Shown here in pieces: positions 53,249 to 61,610 of a stretch of DNA of 64,000 nucleotides. The notes beneath the pieces were generated by a model. That model saw only the letters and a program-made list of their open reading frames with translations. It was not told the DNA's origin and searched no databases. Where the stretch lies: positions 2,967,946-3,031,945 of the forward strand of contig NC_014168.1 in NCBI RefSeq assembly GCF_000092825.1, given 5' to 3'. Position numbers and translations under genes: made by a program. The DNA comes from Segniliparus rotundus DSM 44985 (lineage in GTDB: Bacteria > Actinomycetota > Actinomycetes > Mycobacteriales > Mycobacteriaceae). Numbering within the stretch: position 1 is the first letter of the stretch; every line of letters starts with the position of its first letter.

Positions 53249-53980
53249 TCATTTCTTCCATTCGTTCTGCAACCAGTGCGCGATGGACTTGGCGACGGTT
53301 TGCGTGGTCGTTTCCAGCTCGGATCGCAGGTCCGGGGAGTCTTTCCCTCCGTCTGTGGAACTCGGGTTTGCGGGGTGGTTCTCGCCCCATGCCTGCACTT
53401 CGACTAGGACGTTGCTGATGCGGAATTTGATGTGCCGGTCGCTGCCGAGGGCGGTGGATCGCGTCCACCATGAGCGTGCTTCCTCGCCGATTCCCGGCTC
53501 GTTTTGCGCCGAGCTGATCGGGTCGAGGGCTTGGGTGGGTTCGATTAGCTCGTGGGCTTGCTTCGCCGAGTCCTTCCGCAGGAGCCCGTTGGTGGAACTG
53601 CGGTCGAAATGCACCTCGACGGTGCGGTTTTGCGGTTGTCCGCCCGCGCTGGTCCGACTGTCGTTTTTGCCTTCGGCGAGGCAGGTCATGGTGTCCGTGA
53701 GCTGGGTGTGGTCTAAGTCCACGGCCTCGGGTTTCGCAGCCTGGCCGCTCGCTGTGGGGTCGTGGAGCAGCATGCTTCGGCGCGTGACCGTGTAGGCTCC
53801 CGCGAACGGCGCGAACGCCTGGCGCAAGGCTGCTTGGACAGCCGGAGCGCTGAGGGCTTCTTCGCAGCTTGCGGGCAGCGACGCGAATTTTCCCGTGTCT
53901 CGTTGCGAGAGCCCGCACGCGGGCAGCGCTGTGGTGGCCGCGAACAGCGCGAGGGCTGTTGCGGCTCGTTGCGGCATCAT
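53249..53980 (-). CDS. Lipoprotein, last gene of the ESX-like operon
   Basis: A 243-residue lipoprotein: ATG 53980 (overlapping the upstream stop as ATGA), hydrophobic signal, lipobox LPAC near residue 21. The mature part begins CGLSQRDTGKFASLPASCEE and has a second and third Cys (MTCLAEG); the C-terminal half holds basic and Trp residues (ARSWWTRSTALG, HWLQNEWKK). Family unknown; size and Cys pattern recall LppA/LpqN-like actinobacterial lipoproteins. Ends the operon, as the lipoprotein at 24497 ends the smaller one, suggesting a surface partner for the secreted proteins. Confidence 0.7.
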   Translation of the reverse strand: MMPQRAATALALFAATTALPACGLSQRDTGKFASLPASCEEALSAPAVQAALRQAFAPFAGAYTVTRRSMLLHDPTASGQAAKPEAVDLDHTQLTDTMTCLAEGKNDSRTSAGGQPQNRTVEVHFDRSSTNGLLRKDSAKQAHELIEPTQALDPISSAQNEPGIGEEARSWWTRSTALGSDRHIKFRISNVLVEVQAWGENHPANPSSTDGGKDSPDLRSELETTTQTVAKSIAHWLQNEWKK

Positions 53981-54681
53981 CCTTGGTGCTTTCCGTGAGT
54001 TTTGGGCATTGGCTCCCACGTTGCCGCTTCGGTGGCGATGGCGCCGATGTCATCGGGGATTTCGAAGAGCGCGATTTTTTCTTGGACGGCTTTTATCTCG
54101 CCGCTGATGCGGGTGAAGTGGTCCACGGTCTCATCGAACAGTTTCCCGAATTCTTTGATGAACTTGTTGAGCGCTTCGGCGGCTTTTCCGACGAACGCTT
54201 TGCCGATATCGCCGAGACTTGCTTTGTCGAGGAAGTCGAACGCGAGGCTGGCGGTTGAGCTTTCGAAGTCGACCAGCGCCGTCGCGCAGTTCACGATGTG
54301 CGCGACGCCCTCTTTGTAGGAGTCGGTGAGGATTTTCAGCAGTGCGTCCACATGGCCCGCGATGTCGTTCAATGCCGCCGCACCGTCGCCTGAGACGGCG
54401 ATGTATTTGTTGATCCGGGTTTGCGCGGCGTCGCTTCCCGCTCCGGTCCACGAGCTGGCGAGGTCGTGCGTCGCGCTTTCGAGGTTGTGGGTGGCGTGGT
54501 GCAATTGCCCCGCGCTGTTGTTCCGCAAGTCGGTCGCCATGTGCATGAGCGCGTTCGGGTCGCCGACCATCGTCCTGATGATGTTCAGGGTGGTGTCCAC
54601 GCCCGACACGCCGAGCTTGCGCGCCCATTCGAGCACTTTGTCGGCGGCGGCTTGCGGGAAGAGTTCGATTGCTTGGGTCAT
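53977..54681 (-). CDS. Long WXG100-like protein
   Basis: A 234-residue helical protein. Residues 45-110 look like a WXG100 hairpin: HHATHNLESATHDLASSW with W-T-G at about 78-80, then AAQTRINKYIAVSGDGAAAL. The C-terminal part is another helical bundle (FDFLDKASLGDIGKAFVGKA, FIKEFGKLFDETVDHF). A final YxxxD/E signal is not obvious, so secretion may need a partner such as the next protein. ATG 54681; gene overlaps the following lipoprotein. Type VII substrate or toxin-delivery domain by inference; no nuclease or other toxin motif seen. Confidence 0.68.
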   Translation of the reverse strand: MTQAIELFPQAAADKVLEWARKLGVSGVDTTLNIIRTMVGDPNALMHMATDLRNNSAGQLHHATHNLESATHDLASSWTGAGSDAAQTRINKYIAVSGDGAAALNDIAGHVDALLKILTDSYKEGVAHIVNCATALVDFESSTASLAFDFLDKASLGDIGKAFVGKAAEALNKFIKEFGKLFDETVDHFTRISGEIKAVQEKIALFEIPDDIGAIATEAATWEPMPKTHGKHQG

Positions 54682-54696
54682 TGTCCCCGTCCTGGT

Positions 54697-55005
54697 CTAG
54701 TAGATGTAGCCGAATTCTCGGTAGTATTCTTCGTCTTTGCCCTCGTAGACGTCCGCGACCCCGGCGAGCGCGCTCGCCGCGCCTTGGATCGACCGCTCGC
54801 CTTCGCCGAGCCGGTCGGCCAGGACGTCCATTGTCTCGTTGAAGATTCCCGGCAGGACCGTTCCGCCGATGTATCCGAGCGTCTGTATCCCGTGCATCTT
54901 CGTGGCCCGCGCGGTGGTTTTCGCCTTCGCCCAGCTTTGCGCCGACTGCTGCAAGGTCGTCGCTTCAGCTCTGAGCACTGCGGGCAGGACTTCGAAGCCG
55001 CTCAT
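54697..55005 (-). CDS. WXG100-size protein with C-terminal YxxxD signal
   Basis: A 102-residue helical protein of ESX-substrate size. It has no W-x-G turn (the loop reads MHGIQTLGYIG) but its end GVADVYEGKDEEYY carries Y-x-x-x-D after the second helix, the general type VII secretion signal of actinobacteria. It lies 15 bases before the long WXG100-like gene, and the two could form the usual heterodimer. ATG 55005. Confidence 0.66.
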   Translation of the reverse strand: MSGFEVLPAVLRAEATTLQQSAQSWAKAKTTARATKMHGIQTLGYIGGTVLPGIFNETMDVLADRLGEGERSIQGAASALAGVADVYEGKDEEYYREFGYIY

Positions 55006-55054
55006 CGTGTGTTCCTCCTCGTCTTTGCGGGCGTGCGCCGCAAGCTGTGTCGGG

Positions 55055-55381
55055 TCATGGTTGTTCCGCCAGTTGTTCCGTCAGTTGCTGTTTCACCAGT
55101 TGGTTGAACCCGTCATTGATGGCGGACAGGCTGTAGCGGGCGAGCGAGGGAAGGTCGATGTCGCTCGCGTCGTCGGTGAACTCGACCCGGCGCAGCTCGC
55201 CCCGCGCGTCGATGGTGATGTTGCCCAGCTCCGCGGCCAGCTCGCCCGGATCTGGCTCGATGGCGCAGAGCAGGGCGAGGCGTCGGCGCTGTTCCCGCTC
55301 GGCGTGGTGGGCGGCGAGTTCGCGTTCTTTGTCGCGTTCCAGCTCGCGCAGGTAGGCGTAGATCTCGTCGTATGCGGACAT
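55055..55381 (-). CDS. YbaB/EbfC-like protein
   Basis: A 108-residue protein: charged N-terminal coiled coil (ELERDKERELAAHHAEREQR) and a C-terminal part, ITIDARGELRRVEFTDDASD, that resembles the beta-strand pattern of YbaB/EbfC nucleoid proteins, which recur in ESX gene clusters. The resemblance is weak and based on spacing of Gly and hydrophobic residues. ATG 55381; follows the next protein by 19 bases. Role unknown: chaperone or regulator of the cluster by analogy. Confidence 0.58.
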   Translation of the reverse strand: MSAYDEIYAYLRELERDKERELAAHHAEREQRRRLALLCAIEPDPGELAAELGNITIDARGELRRVEFTDDASDIDLPSLARYSLSAINDGFNQLVKQQLTEQLAEQP

Positions 55382-55400
55382 AGGTTGCTCCCGTCTCGTG

Positions 55401-55766
55401 TCAGTTCCGCTTGAACGCTTTCGGGTACGCGGATTTCACGCGGTCGTACCACTCGACCATCGCGTCGTGCCGCCCCGCGTTCACGGTCTCCATCGTTCCT
55501 TCCGCGAGCCGCTGGTACAGGTCGCGGTTCATGCCGCCCTCCCGGTCTTTGAGGTCTTCCTCCGAGCTGTATGTCAGGCTCATCAACACGCCGATGCCGT
55601 TGACGACGGCGGTCACTTCGCCCCTGGCGTCCTCGGCCTCGAAACCCTCTTGGGTCATGCCGAGCCGGATTCGTTCGAGGTTGTCGAGGACCGCTGTGAT
55701 CTGCGATTGGCTTTTGTCCAGGATCGAGCGCAACTCGTCATGGGTGAGGTCTTCGAGCTGGCTCAT
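55401..55766 (-). CDS. YbaB/EbfC-like protein
   Basis: A 121-residue acidic protein: helical start (SQLEDLTHDELRSILDKSQS), then GEVTAVVNGIGVLMSLTYSS, a better YbaB-type strand pattern (V-x-A-x-V-x-G-x-G-x-L) than in its neighbour, and a helical end. ATG 55766 overlaps the stop of the 413-residue gene (ATGA). Two adjacent YbaB-like genes, plus the two-domain one at 60316, are a feature of this operon. Confidence 0.62.
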   Translation of the reverse strand: MSQLEDLTHDELRSILDKSQSQITAVLDNLERIRLGMTQEGFEAEDARGEVTAVVNGIGVLMSLTYSSEEDLKDREGGMNRDLYQRLAEGTMETVNAGRHDAMVEWYDRVKSAYPKAFKRN

Positions 55767-57004
55767 TGCGCCGCCTCGGTGCTCAGGGTTCTTCGTCTGA
55801 CCACGGTCACGGTTTTCTCCTCCTCGGGTTGGCGCTGCTCGCCGTTCGGCGGCGTGGTGTTCTCTTCCGTTGGCGTCTGCTCGGCGGGCTTGGACTCGGC
55901 GGCGACCGGGGAGCCGAGGACGTCGGCGGCGACCGACTGATCGGGTCCGAGCAGGGCGTCGGTGTTCTTCTGGTTCGACAGGAACGCGGCTGACTTGCGC
56001 TCCTTCTCGTCTTTCCTGCCGAGCGGGCCGGGCGTCGCGCCGCCCCCGCCGATCACCGAAGGGCTTGACGCCGCTGGCTTGGCAGCGTTGAAGTTCACGA
56101 CTGGTTTGCCCACGCCGCCTGTGGCCGGATTCTGCGTCAACGAGCGCTCGCGCTCGCCAGCTCCGAAGCCGCCTGTTCCGGCGAATCCGATTCCGCTGCC
56201 GGAAGAGCCGATTCCGCTCGCCGCGCTATTCTCGGCGAGGTCGTCGGTGTCCGGGTCGCCGAACCCGGACGGGCTGGGACCGCCTGGCGGGGGTCCGCCC
56301 GGACCCCCGCCGTCAGGACCGGCGCCCGAGCCTTTCCCGCCTGCCCCCTCGCCTGACGGGGCGCCGCCGAGACTGTCGCCTTTGCCGTCCGGTTTCCCGC
56401 CGCTCGGGTTTTGCGTCTCTTGCGGGTCGTCGCCGCTCTGCGGGCTGGAACCGGCGAACGCCGAGTCCCCGGCGGCGTGCGGCGCCCCGCCAGTGCCACG
56501 GCTGGCCGGTTGGGCGCTGGACGGCCCGCTCGGCGTCGCCCCACGGTCGTGCAGCCCGCTCCGGTCGAACGTGGCGCCCGGATACAGCAGCCCGCCCACT
56601 CGGGACGATCCCACCTGGCCGTAGAGGTTCTGCAAAAGCCTCGCGGCTTCCTCCTCTAAGGCGCTGCTCGATGAGAAGATGTTGCTGAGCATGAGTTTTT
56701 CGCCTCGCGTCTTGGTCGTCTCAAGGTCTTCGGCGAGGGACCGGATATTCTCTTTCGCGTAGCTCTGCAACTCTTCGCGCTGGTGGTTGGCCTTGTTCTT
56801 CCGCTGCAACGACTCATGCCGGGACGCTTCGCCTGCCTCGCCGATCCAAAGGATCGACTCGTGAGCCCTGTGGCCCTCTGCGATGATGTGCGCGAACTTG
56901 TCTGACAGCTCGTGCCAATGTCCATTCGTTGTAGCTACTACTTCTGGTTGCAGTCCTTCAATGAGTTCCATGTTCCGAGGGAAGTCATCGACCGCGTTTG
57001 ACAT
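55763..57004 (-). CDS. Gly/Pro-rich ESX-associated protein (EspB/PPE-like plan)
   Basis: A 413-residue protein. Residues 10-135 are helical with NGHWHELSDKFAHIIAEGH, which resembles a PPE/EspB-type helical bundle; residues 150-300 are low-complexity Gly/Pro/Ser (GPGGPPPGGPSPSGF); the end (KTVTVVRRRTL) is basic. This split of a helical head with a disordered tail recalls secreted EspB or YukE-linked proteins, but motifs are not decisive. ATG 57004 has GAGG before it, and is preferred over GTG 57022. The composition of the middle makes it likely to be an exported or linker protein. Confidence 0.6.
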   Translation of the reverse strand: MSNAVDDFPRNMELIEGLQPEVVATTNGHWHELSDKFAHIIAEGHRAHESILWIGEAGEASRHESLQRKNKANHQREELQSYAKENIRSLAEDLETTKTRGEKLMLSNIFSSSSALEEEAARLLQNLYGQVGSSRVGGLLYPGATFDRSGLHDRGATPSGPSSAQPASRGTGGAPHAAGDSAFAGSSPQSGDDPQETQNPSGGKPDGKGDSLGGAPSGEGAGGKGSGAGPDGGGPGGPPPGGPSPSGFGDPDTDDLAENSAASGIGSSGSGIGFAGTGGFGAGERERSLTQNPATGGVGKPVVNFNAAKPAASSPSVIGGGGATPGPLGRKDEKERKSAAFLSNQKNTDALLGPDQSVAADVLGSPVAAESKPAEQTPTEENTTPPNGEQRQPEEEKTVTVVRRRTLSTEAAQ

Positions 57005-57056
57005 AAAGTCCTCTTGCCCCACTAGGTAACTCCTTTACTAATCGTTCGATGTTCGC

Positions 57057-57788
57057 CTAAAGGCTCCATATGGCTATCGGTGTGTTGCCCGAAGGGTTTT
57101 TACCGATGTCCATTTGCCACACGTAGCCGGTCAAAGGCTGATCGGTCGGCACGTAATTACTGCTTTCCTCTGGAACTGCTTTGCATGCCATAAGGTAGTT
57201 TCTGCCGGTGAAATCCCAATGCAGAGGCTTTCCCTTTCCGATCCACTGGGTGCCGGTTTTATAGATATTGCCGTTAACGTCGTCAGGTTCTGTCGTCCCT
57301 GCTGTATCTGCTGTTTCAGCGTACTGCACCTCGTCGCCCTCGCCGAACGTTCGTTCGTCGTACAGTCCATCCGGTGCCTCTACGTATTCGTACCAACCAT
57401 CCCATTCGGCGCGTGCTTCGGCATCGACCACAATATGGACGGGCAGGGCGATCCATGAGCCGCAATTGCCGTAGGGATCTTTTCCGTCGATTTTCCCGAC
57501 TTTAGGGGGGGCGTCCAGTTTTTCGGCTTTGCCGGGGGTCACGGTGACGGTGACCCCTCCTTTGCGGAAGGACGCCGAGTCGCCAAGCTTCAACCGCAGT
57601 ATGGGCTTGTTCGCCGTGTCCGGTGTGACGAGGTTCGGCGGGCTCGCCGCGCTCGGCACAGGGCTTGCGGTGGACGATGCCAATGCGGTGCTCGTCGGGG
57701 TGGGCTGCTCGACACCGCGTTGGCAGCTTGCGAGGGCAGCGGCGACGGCGAGCAAGGCGGGGATGGCGAGGCGGTATCTCCGGTTCAT
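57057..57788 (-). CDS. Lipoprotein of unknown function
   Basis: A 243-residue lipoprotein: lipobox LASC near residue 22, Ser/Thr/Pro linker to about residue 55, then a domain with LRLKLGDSASFRKGGVTVTV, resembling DUF4352-like immunoglobulin-type lipoproteins of Actinobacteria, and cysteines in YGNCGSW and LMACKAV. The 3' half (57060-57450) is noticeably richer in A and T than its surroundings, a hint of foreign origin. ATG 57788; two bases after the next gene's stop. Confidence 0.68.
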   Translation of the reverse strand: MNRRYRLAIPALLAVAAALASCQRGVEQPTPTSTALASSTASPVPSAASPPNLVTPDTANKPILRLKLGDSASFRKGGVTVTVTPGKAEKLDAPPKVGKIDGKDPYGNCGSWIALPVHIVVDAEARAEWDGWYEYVEAPDGLYDERTFGEGDEVQYAETADTAGTTEPDDVNGNIYKTGTQWIGKGKPLHWDFTGRNYLMACKAVPEESSNYVPTDQPLTGYVWQMDIGKNPSGNTPIAIWSL

Positions 57789-57789
57789 G

Positions 57790-58137
57790 TCAGTGACCGA
57801 TCCCGTCGATCTGTGCTTTTACTTTGTCGATGTTGATTTTGCTGTCGAAATCGGCGCCGAATATCGCGCGCAACCTCGCCATGTCTGCCGCCAGTGCGGC
57901 TTGCTCGGCTTCTAGGGCGTCCTCGTAGACTTTGACATGGATTTCGCCGCGCTCGCTGAATTTTTTTTTCAAATCCTGGCCGTCCACCACGAACCCTGCG
58001 CCGTCGCCCCAGTAGTCTAAGTTCACAATTTTAGGGGTAGCCTCCTTAATGAGCGACTTAAGCGCTGTGATGGTGTTCCTGTAGTTGCTGATGATCCGCG
58101 CGGCGTCATCCTCGGTGATCTCGACTTTATCGCCCAT
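57790..58137 (-). CDS. Small helical acidic protein, WXG100-size
   Basis: A 115-residue protein (ATG 58137 preferred; ATG 58146 lies only one base after the AGGAG, too close). Mostly helical, with a WGDGAGF turn at about residue 40 that could be a W-x-G hairpin, and a coiled second half (VYEDALEAEQAALAADMARL). Size and turn fit an ESX-type partner protein. No Y-x-x-x-D/E at the very end. Position between the large 706-residue gene and a lipoprotein gene. Confidence 0.6.
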   Translation of the reverse strand: MGDKVEITEDDAARIISNYRNTITALKSLIKEATPKIVNLDYWGDGAGFVVDGQDLKKKFSERGEIHVKVYEDALEAEQAALAADMARLRAIFGADFDSKINIDKVKAQIDGIGH

Positions 58138-58195
58138 AATCGTCATGCTCCTTCGTCGTTGAACGGACAGTGCCTATATTGCCGCATGGTTGTTC

Positions 58196-60316
58196 TCATT
58201 GTTGCTCGATGGGGTCGGGGGGCAGGCCGTGGTAGAGGAATGCGTGGTCGTCCTCGAAGATTTTGACGGCGTAGTAGGCGATGTCGTAGATCCATAAGGG
58301 GTTGCTTTGTGATGTCCATGCTCGTGTGTGGAGCCATGTTCTCAGGGCGAGCTGGGCGAGGAGCAGGTGATAGTTCACCAGGTACGTTCTCAGGTGGTTG
58401 GGCCGGGTGGCCTCGGGCTTGGTCAGGGCGGTTTCCAGCGCCTGCTCCATTCTCACTGCCGCCTCGTGCGCGTCTGCCTCTGCGGCCAAGTGTAGGGGGT
58501 CGCTGATGTGCTCGCCCGCGCGGATCGCGGCGGCGGCAGCCTCGTAGCCCTCTTTGCCCCGCGCGCCTGGAGCGCTCATGCAGCGCTCGATCCATCCGGG
58601 CACCAGCGAGCGCACTTCTTCGCCGTGGCCGGTTCGCAGGAGCCGGTCCAGGCGCCGGTACAGTTCCGGCTGCGTGAGCGCGAGGGCGTGCCCGGTCTGG
58701 TCCGGGGCTGGGACGTGCTGTGCTGTTTGGGCTTGCTCGACCATTGGCGCTTCGATGCTGAGAACGCCTTTGAGGTGGTCGTTCGCCGTCCGGTATTGGG
58801 CGTGGATGTCGGGGTTGGCCTCTAGGTTGGTGACGACGCCGATCATGCCGTAGGGGTAGCCGTGCTCGGTGTGCTCGCGGGCGCGGTCTTTGTAGTGCTC
58901 CCACGCCGAGGCGAGGGGGTCGGCGCCGTTGAGCATCCTGGCTTTGACGGTCTTGCTCGCCCAGTCCCAGCCCAGTTTCAGATTGTGGGGCAGGCCGATG
59001 TCCGGGGGCAGCACGGCGTGCGGGCCGAAGTTCGTGTAGAGCCACCATTCGGGGATGTGGTCGCCCGTCAAAGGATCGTGGCGCAGGTGCAGGGCGACGG
59101 CGAATCCGGGCCGTCCGCCGATGGCCAATGCCCGAGCCGCGTCCGGTATGCGGTCGGTCTGGAAACGCAGCCACATGCCGTAGTAGCGCAGCCAGCCGCG
59201 CACGTCTAGGTTGGCTCTGGCTGCGGTGAAGGTCTGGCCGAAGAGCATCCCGCCTTTCCACCCGTTGCGGGGCTTCCATTCGCCCGGCTCGGGGCCGCGG
59301 AGCGGGAATCCAGCGAAGGCGATGCCCCCGGCGCTGGCCGTGGTCTCGGCGTAGTCGAAATTCATCGTCACGCCCTCTGCCGCGCTGGCGCCTTGGGCGT
59401 GGGTGCTGGCCTCGGAGGCAGGGGCGCTGGCGGATTGCGGGCCGGTGGCCGCGTCCGGCCCGGTTTCGGCGTGACGCTCCTCGCCTGTCTCCGGTGCCGC
59501 GCGCTCGGGCTCGGCGTGCGCCTGGTGGCTTTGCTGCTCGTGACCGGGCCAGAGATCGGCGTGCGCCGCGAACGGGTCGTGCCCGCTCGACCCTCCCGGT
59601 ACGCTCTCGCCGTGTTTCGGCGCGTGGGTGCCGTGCCCGCTGTCGTTCGTGCTGTGCCCGTGCAATGCGGCGCTGACAGGGCCGGGGGCGCTGTGCGGGC
59701 CGGTCGCCTCGGCAGCGGCGTTGTCGCCGTGGCGGGGCTGGTGCGCTTCCCCGGCGAGCACGGGGGTTTGGGCCGCGCGCTCGCGCGGTTCAGCCGTCGC
59801 GCTCGGCGCTGGGGCGTCGAGTTCGGGCAGGCGCAGCGCGGGGCTGTCGGCGAAGCTTTCGGCGATCTCTCGGATCTTCGCTTGGATGCTCGCGACGATG
59901 CGGGCTCGGTTCGGCGCGCACGCGCGTCCCTCGCGCTCGGCGTCCCACTGCTTGACGAGCGCTTCGCCCTCTAGCACGGTCTGATCCATCTGAGACTTCG
60001 CCCGGTGCAGCTCGGCGGCGACCTCGCCGCACGCGGCGGCGATCCTCTTCGCCTTCTCGGCGAGGTCCGAGAGGTCTCGCGCCCGCGCGGCGTACTCCTG
60101 GTGCATTGCGTCCAGCTTGTCGCCGCGCACATGCTCCTTGAGCCTTCGCCGCAAAGCGTCCAGCTCCTCGTCTGCCTTCTCGTCGAGGATGTCCGCCGCC
60201 GAGCCCATCAACTGCCGCATCTGCTCCCAGCGGCCCACTGAGTCCACCGGCCAGTGATCCAACAGGAACACGTCCGCGTTCGCGCTCGACGGCCTCACGA
60301 TGTCTGCGTGCGTCAT
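58196..60316 (-). CDS. Large three-part protein of unknown function (effector candidate)
   Basis: A 706-residue protein, largest of the operon. Residues 1-150: helical, with LDHWPVDSVGRWEQMRQLMG and long coiled coil (MHQEYAARARDLSDLAEKAK), like the LXG/ESX N-terminal domains of type VII effectors. Residues 165-320: disordered, His/Pro/Ala/Gly-rich (NDSGHGTHAPKHGES). Residues 320-706: a compact Trp/Tyr-rich domain (KPRNGWKGGMLFGQTF, WASKTVKARMLNG, HLRHDPLTGDHIPEWWLYTN) with no similarity I can name. The N-terminal delivery domain, linker and unknown C-domain is the plan of polymorphic effectors. ATG 60316 overlaps the previous stop (TGATG). No immunity gene identified. Confidence 0.62.
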   Translation of the reverse strand: MTHADIVRPSSANADVFLLDHWPVDSVGRWEQMRQLMGSAADILDEKADEELDALRRRLKEHVRGDKLDAMHQEYAARARDLSDLAEKAKRIAAACGEVAAELHRAKSQMDQTVLEGEALVKQWDAEREGRACAPNRARIVASIQAKIREIAESFADSPALRLPELDAPAPSATAEPRERAAQTPVLAGEAHQPRHGDNAAAEATGPHSAPGPVSAALHGHSTNDSGHGTHAPKHGESVPGGSSGHDPFAAHADLWPGHEQQSHQAHAEPERAAPETGEERHAETGPDAATGPQSASAPASEASTHAQGASAAEGVTMNFDYAETTASAGGIAFAGFPLRGPEPGEWKPRNGWKGGMLFGQTFTAARANLDVRGWLRYYGMWLRFQTDRIPDAARALAIGGRPGFAVALHLRHDPLTGDHIPEWWLYTNFGPHAVLPPDIGLPHNLKLGWDWASKTVKARMLNGADPLASAWEHYKDRAREHTEHGYPYGMIGVVTNLEANPDIHAQYRTANDHLKGVLSIEAPMVEQAQTAQHVPAPDQTGHALALTQPELYRRLDRLLRTGHGEEVRSLVPGWIERCMSAPGARGKEGYEAAAAAIRAGEHISDPLHLAAEADAHEAAVRMEQALETALTKPEATRPNHLRTYLVNYHLLLAQLALRTWLHTRAWTSQSNPLWIYDIAYYAVKIFEDDHAFLYHGLPPDPIEQQ

Positions 60317-61260
60317 CAGAACCCGTACCCCCTGCTGTAATCCGGTTGCACGTCGAACCGCGCCGCCGCCAACCAGCGGTCGCGCGCCTCATACATGCCT
60401 TCCTCCTCGCGTTCGGGCCATAAGGGCGGCTCGGGGACGTCCAGCAACGAGAGGTCGGTTTGCGCCCCGGCGCCGAGATTGGCGAGCTTGCCGCGCAATG
60501 GTTTGACGCGGGCAGCGCGCCATTCCCTGGCCCGGAACCCCGTCCACCGCATCAGCCACCCGAGCTTGAGGGATTCCATTGACGAGAACCCCGAGACGTC
60601 GACGCTCGTCACGAGCCCGGTGCCGTCCACCGTCGCGCAGCACGCCCCGCTGCCGCTCGCGTTCGCGATCCAGTGGACCTTGGCGCTCCCGTCCAGATAG
60701 GCGTGGAGCTTGGCGACTGCCAGCGCGTGGTCGGCGTGCGAGGAGTCGCCCGCGATCCTAAGCCACTTCTCGAAAATCTCGCGATCCGCCATGAGCGCGT
60801 CGCGCATGTCGTCGTCGGGGATCGAGCCCAAGTCGCGCTCATCGGCGCCCTGCTGATCCTTTTCCGCCAGCTCGCCGCGTCGGCGCAGCACCGCGCGCAC
60901 TCGCCAGTCGCGTTCCGCCCTGGCCTCGCGCTGGCAGGCGATCACCATGTTGGCCGTGCTTGTGCCGGACTGGTGTCCGAGGCTGAGTTTGACCGGGTAG
61001 CCTTGCGAGTCCACGGTCAGCCATGCCACAGGGTTCTCCGAGCGCGCCTCGAACTTCGCCATAGCCACGAACCTGCTCGTCTGCTCCGTCTCCAAGGCGT
61101 AGCTGTCGAACGCGGCGTGCGCCGCCAGATTCTCTTCGTCACGCCCAGCGTGCCACCCGGCTTTCTCGCGCTCATCGTCGGCCTGTTTGAGCAACGCCTC
61201 GCGCACCTGGACCGCTTTCTCAGCTAAGTCGGCCTCGTATGGCTCACGGGCGATGGTCAT
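60316..61260 (-). CDS. Two-domain YbaB/EbfC-like protein
   Basis: A 314-residue protein with two segments having the YbaB strand pattern: NPVAWLTVDSQGYPVKLSLG near residue 77, and GACCATVDGTGLVTSVDVSG near residue 207. They are separated by long helices (DWRVRAVLRRRGELAEKDQQ). This looks like an internal duplication of the small YbaB-like unit found twice later in the operon. The end (GMYEARDRWLAAARF) is helical and acidic-aromatic. ATG 61260 overlaps the stop of the first gene (ATGA). Cytosolic by appearance; it may be a chaperone for the 706-residue protein next to it. Confidence 0.6.
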   Translation of the reverse strand: MTIAREPYEADLAEKAVQVREALLKQADDEREKAGWHAGRDEENLAAHAAFDSYALETEQTSRFVAMAKFEARSENPVAWLTVDSQGYPVKLSLGHQSGTSTANMVIACQREARAERDWRVRAVLRRRGELAEKDQQGADERDLGSIPDDDMRDALMADREIFEKWLRIAGDSSHADHALAVAKLHAYLDGSAKVHWIANASGSGACCATVDGTGLVTSVDVSGFSSMESLKLGWLMRWTGFRAREWRAARVKPLRGKLANLGAGAQTDLSLLDVPEPPLWPEREEEGMYEARDRWLAAARFDVQPDYSRGYGF

Positions 61261-61610
61261 GCTCGATCCTCCAAATGCCTCGTCGCGCGCCGCACGTCCT
61301 CGGCGTTGTCCCGCTCGGTCTCCTCGACGCGGCCCAAGTCCGACACGGCCTCGTCGGAGAATTCGGCGAGCTTTCCCGTGGCCCTGTCCAGCTCGGCGAG
61401 GAACGGCGCGAACACGCCCTCCTGCCAGCGGGCCGCTGCGGCGGAAACCAAATCAACCGCGCCTGCCGGGGGATCGGGGACGCGGGCCACCCGTTCGGCG
61501 ACAGCCTCGCGCGTCTGCCTGGCCAGCTCGCCCGCTTTCGCGAGTTCCAGCCTCGCCGTCTCAGGCTCCACTGTGAGCCAATCCGGGCCGAAGCCCTCGT
61601 GCTCGGTCAT
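61257..61610 (-). CDS. WXG100-like protein, first gene of the operon
   Basis: A 117-residue, mostly helical, alanine-rich protein (TARLELAKAGELARQTREAV) with ARWQEGVF at the central turn, in the place of the W-x-G. ATG 61610 follows AGAGGAAG at good distance; the frame is open to 61808 but that leader is not protein-like. It opens the eleven-gene leftward operon ending at 53249. ESX-type small protein by length and fold pattern; no secretion signal is obvious. Confidence 0.6.
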   Translation of the reverse strand: MTEHEGFGPDWLTVEPETARLELAKAGELARQTREAVAERVARVPDPPAGAVDLVSAAAARWQEGVFAPFLAELDRATGKLAEFSDEAVSDLGRVEETERDNAEDVRRATRHLEDRA

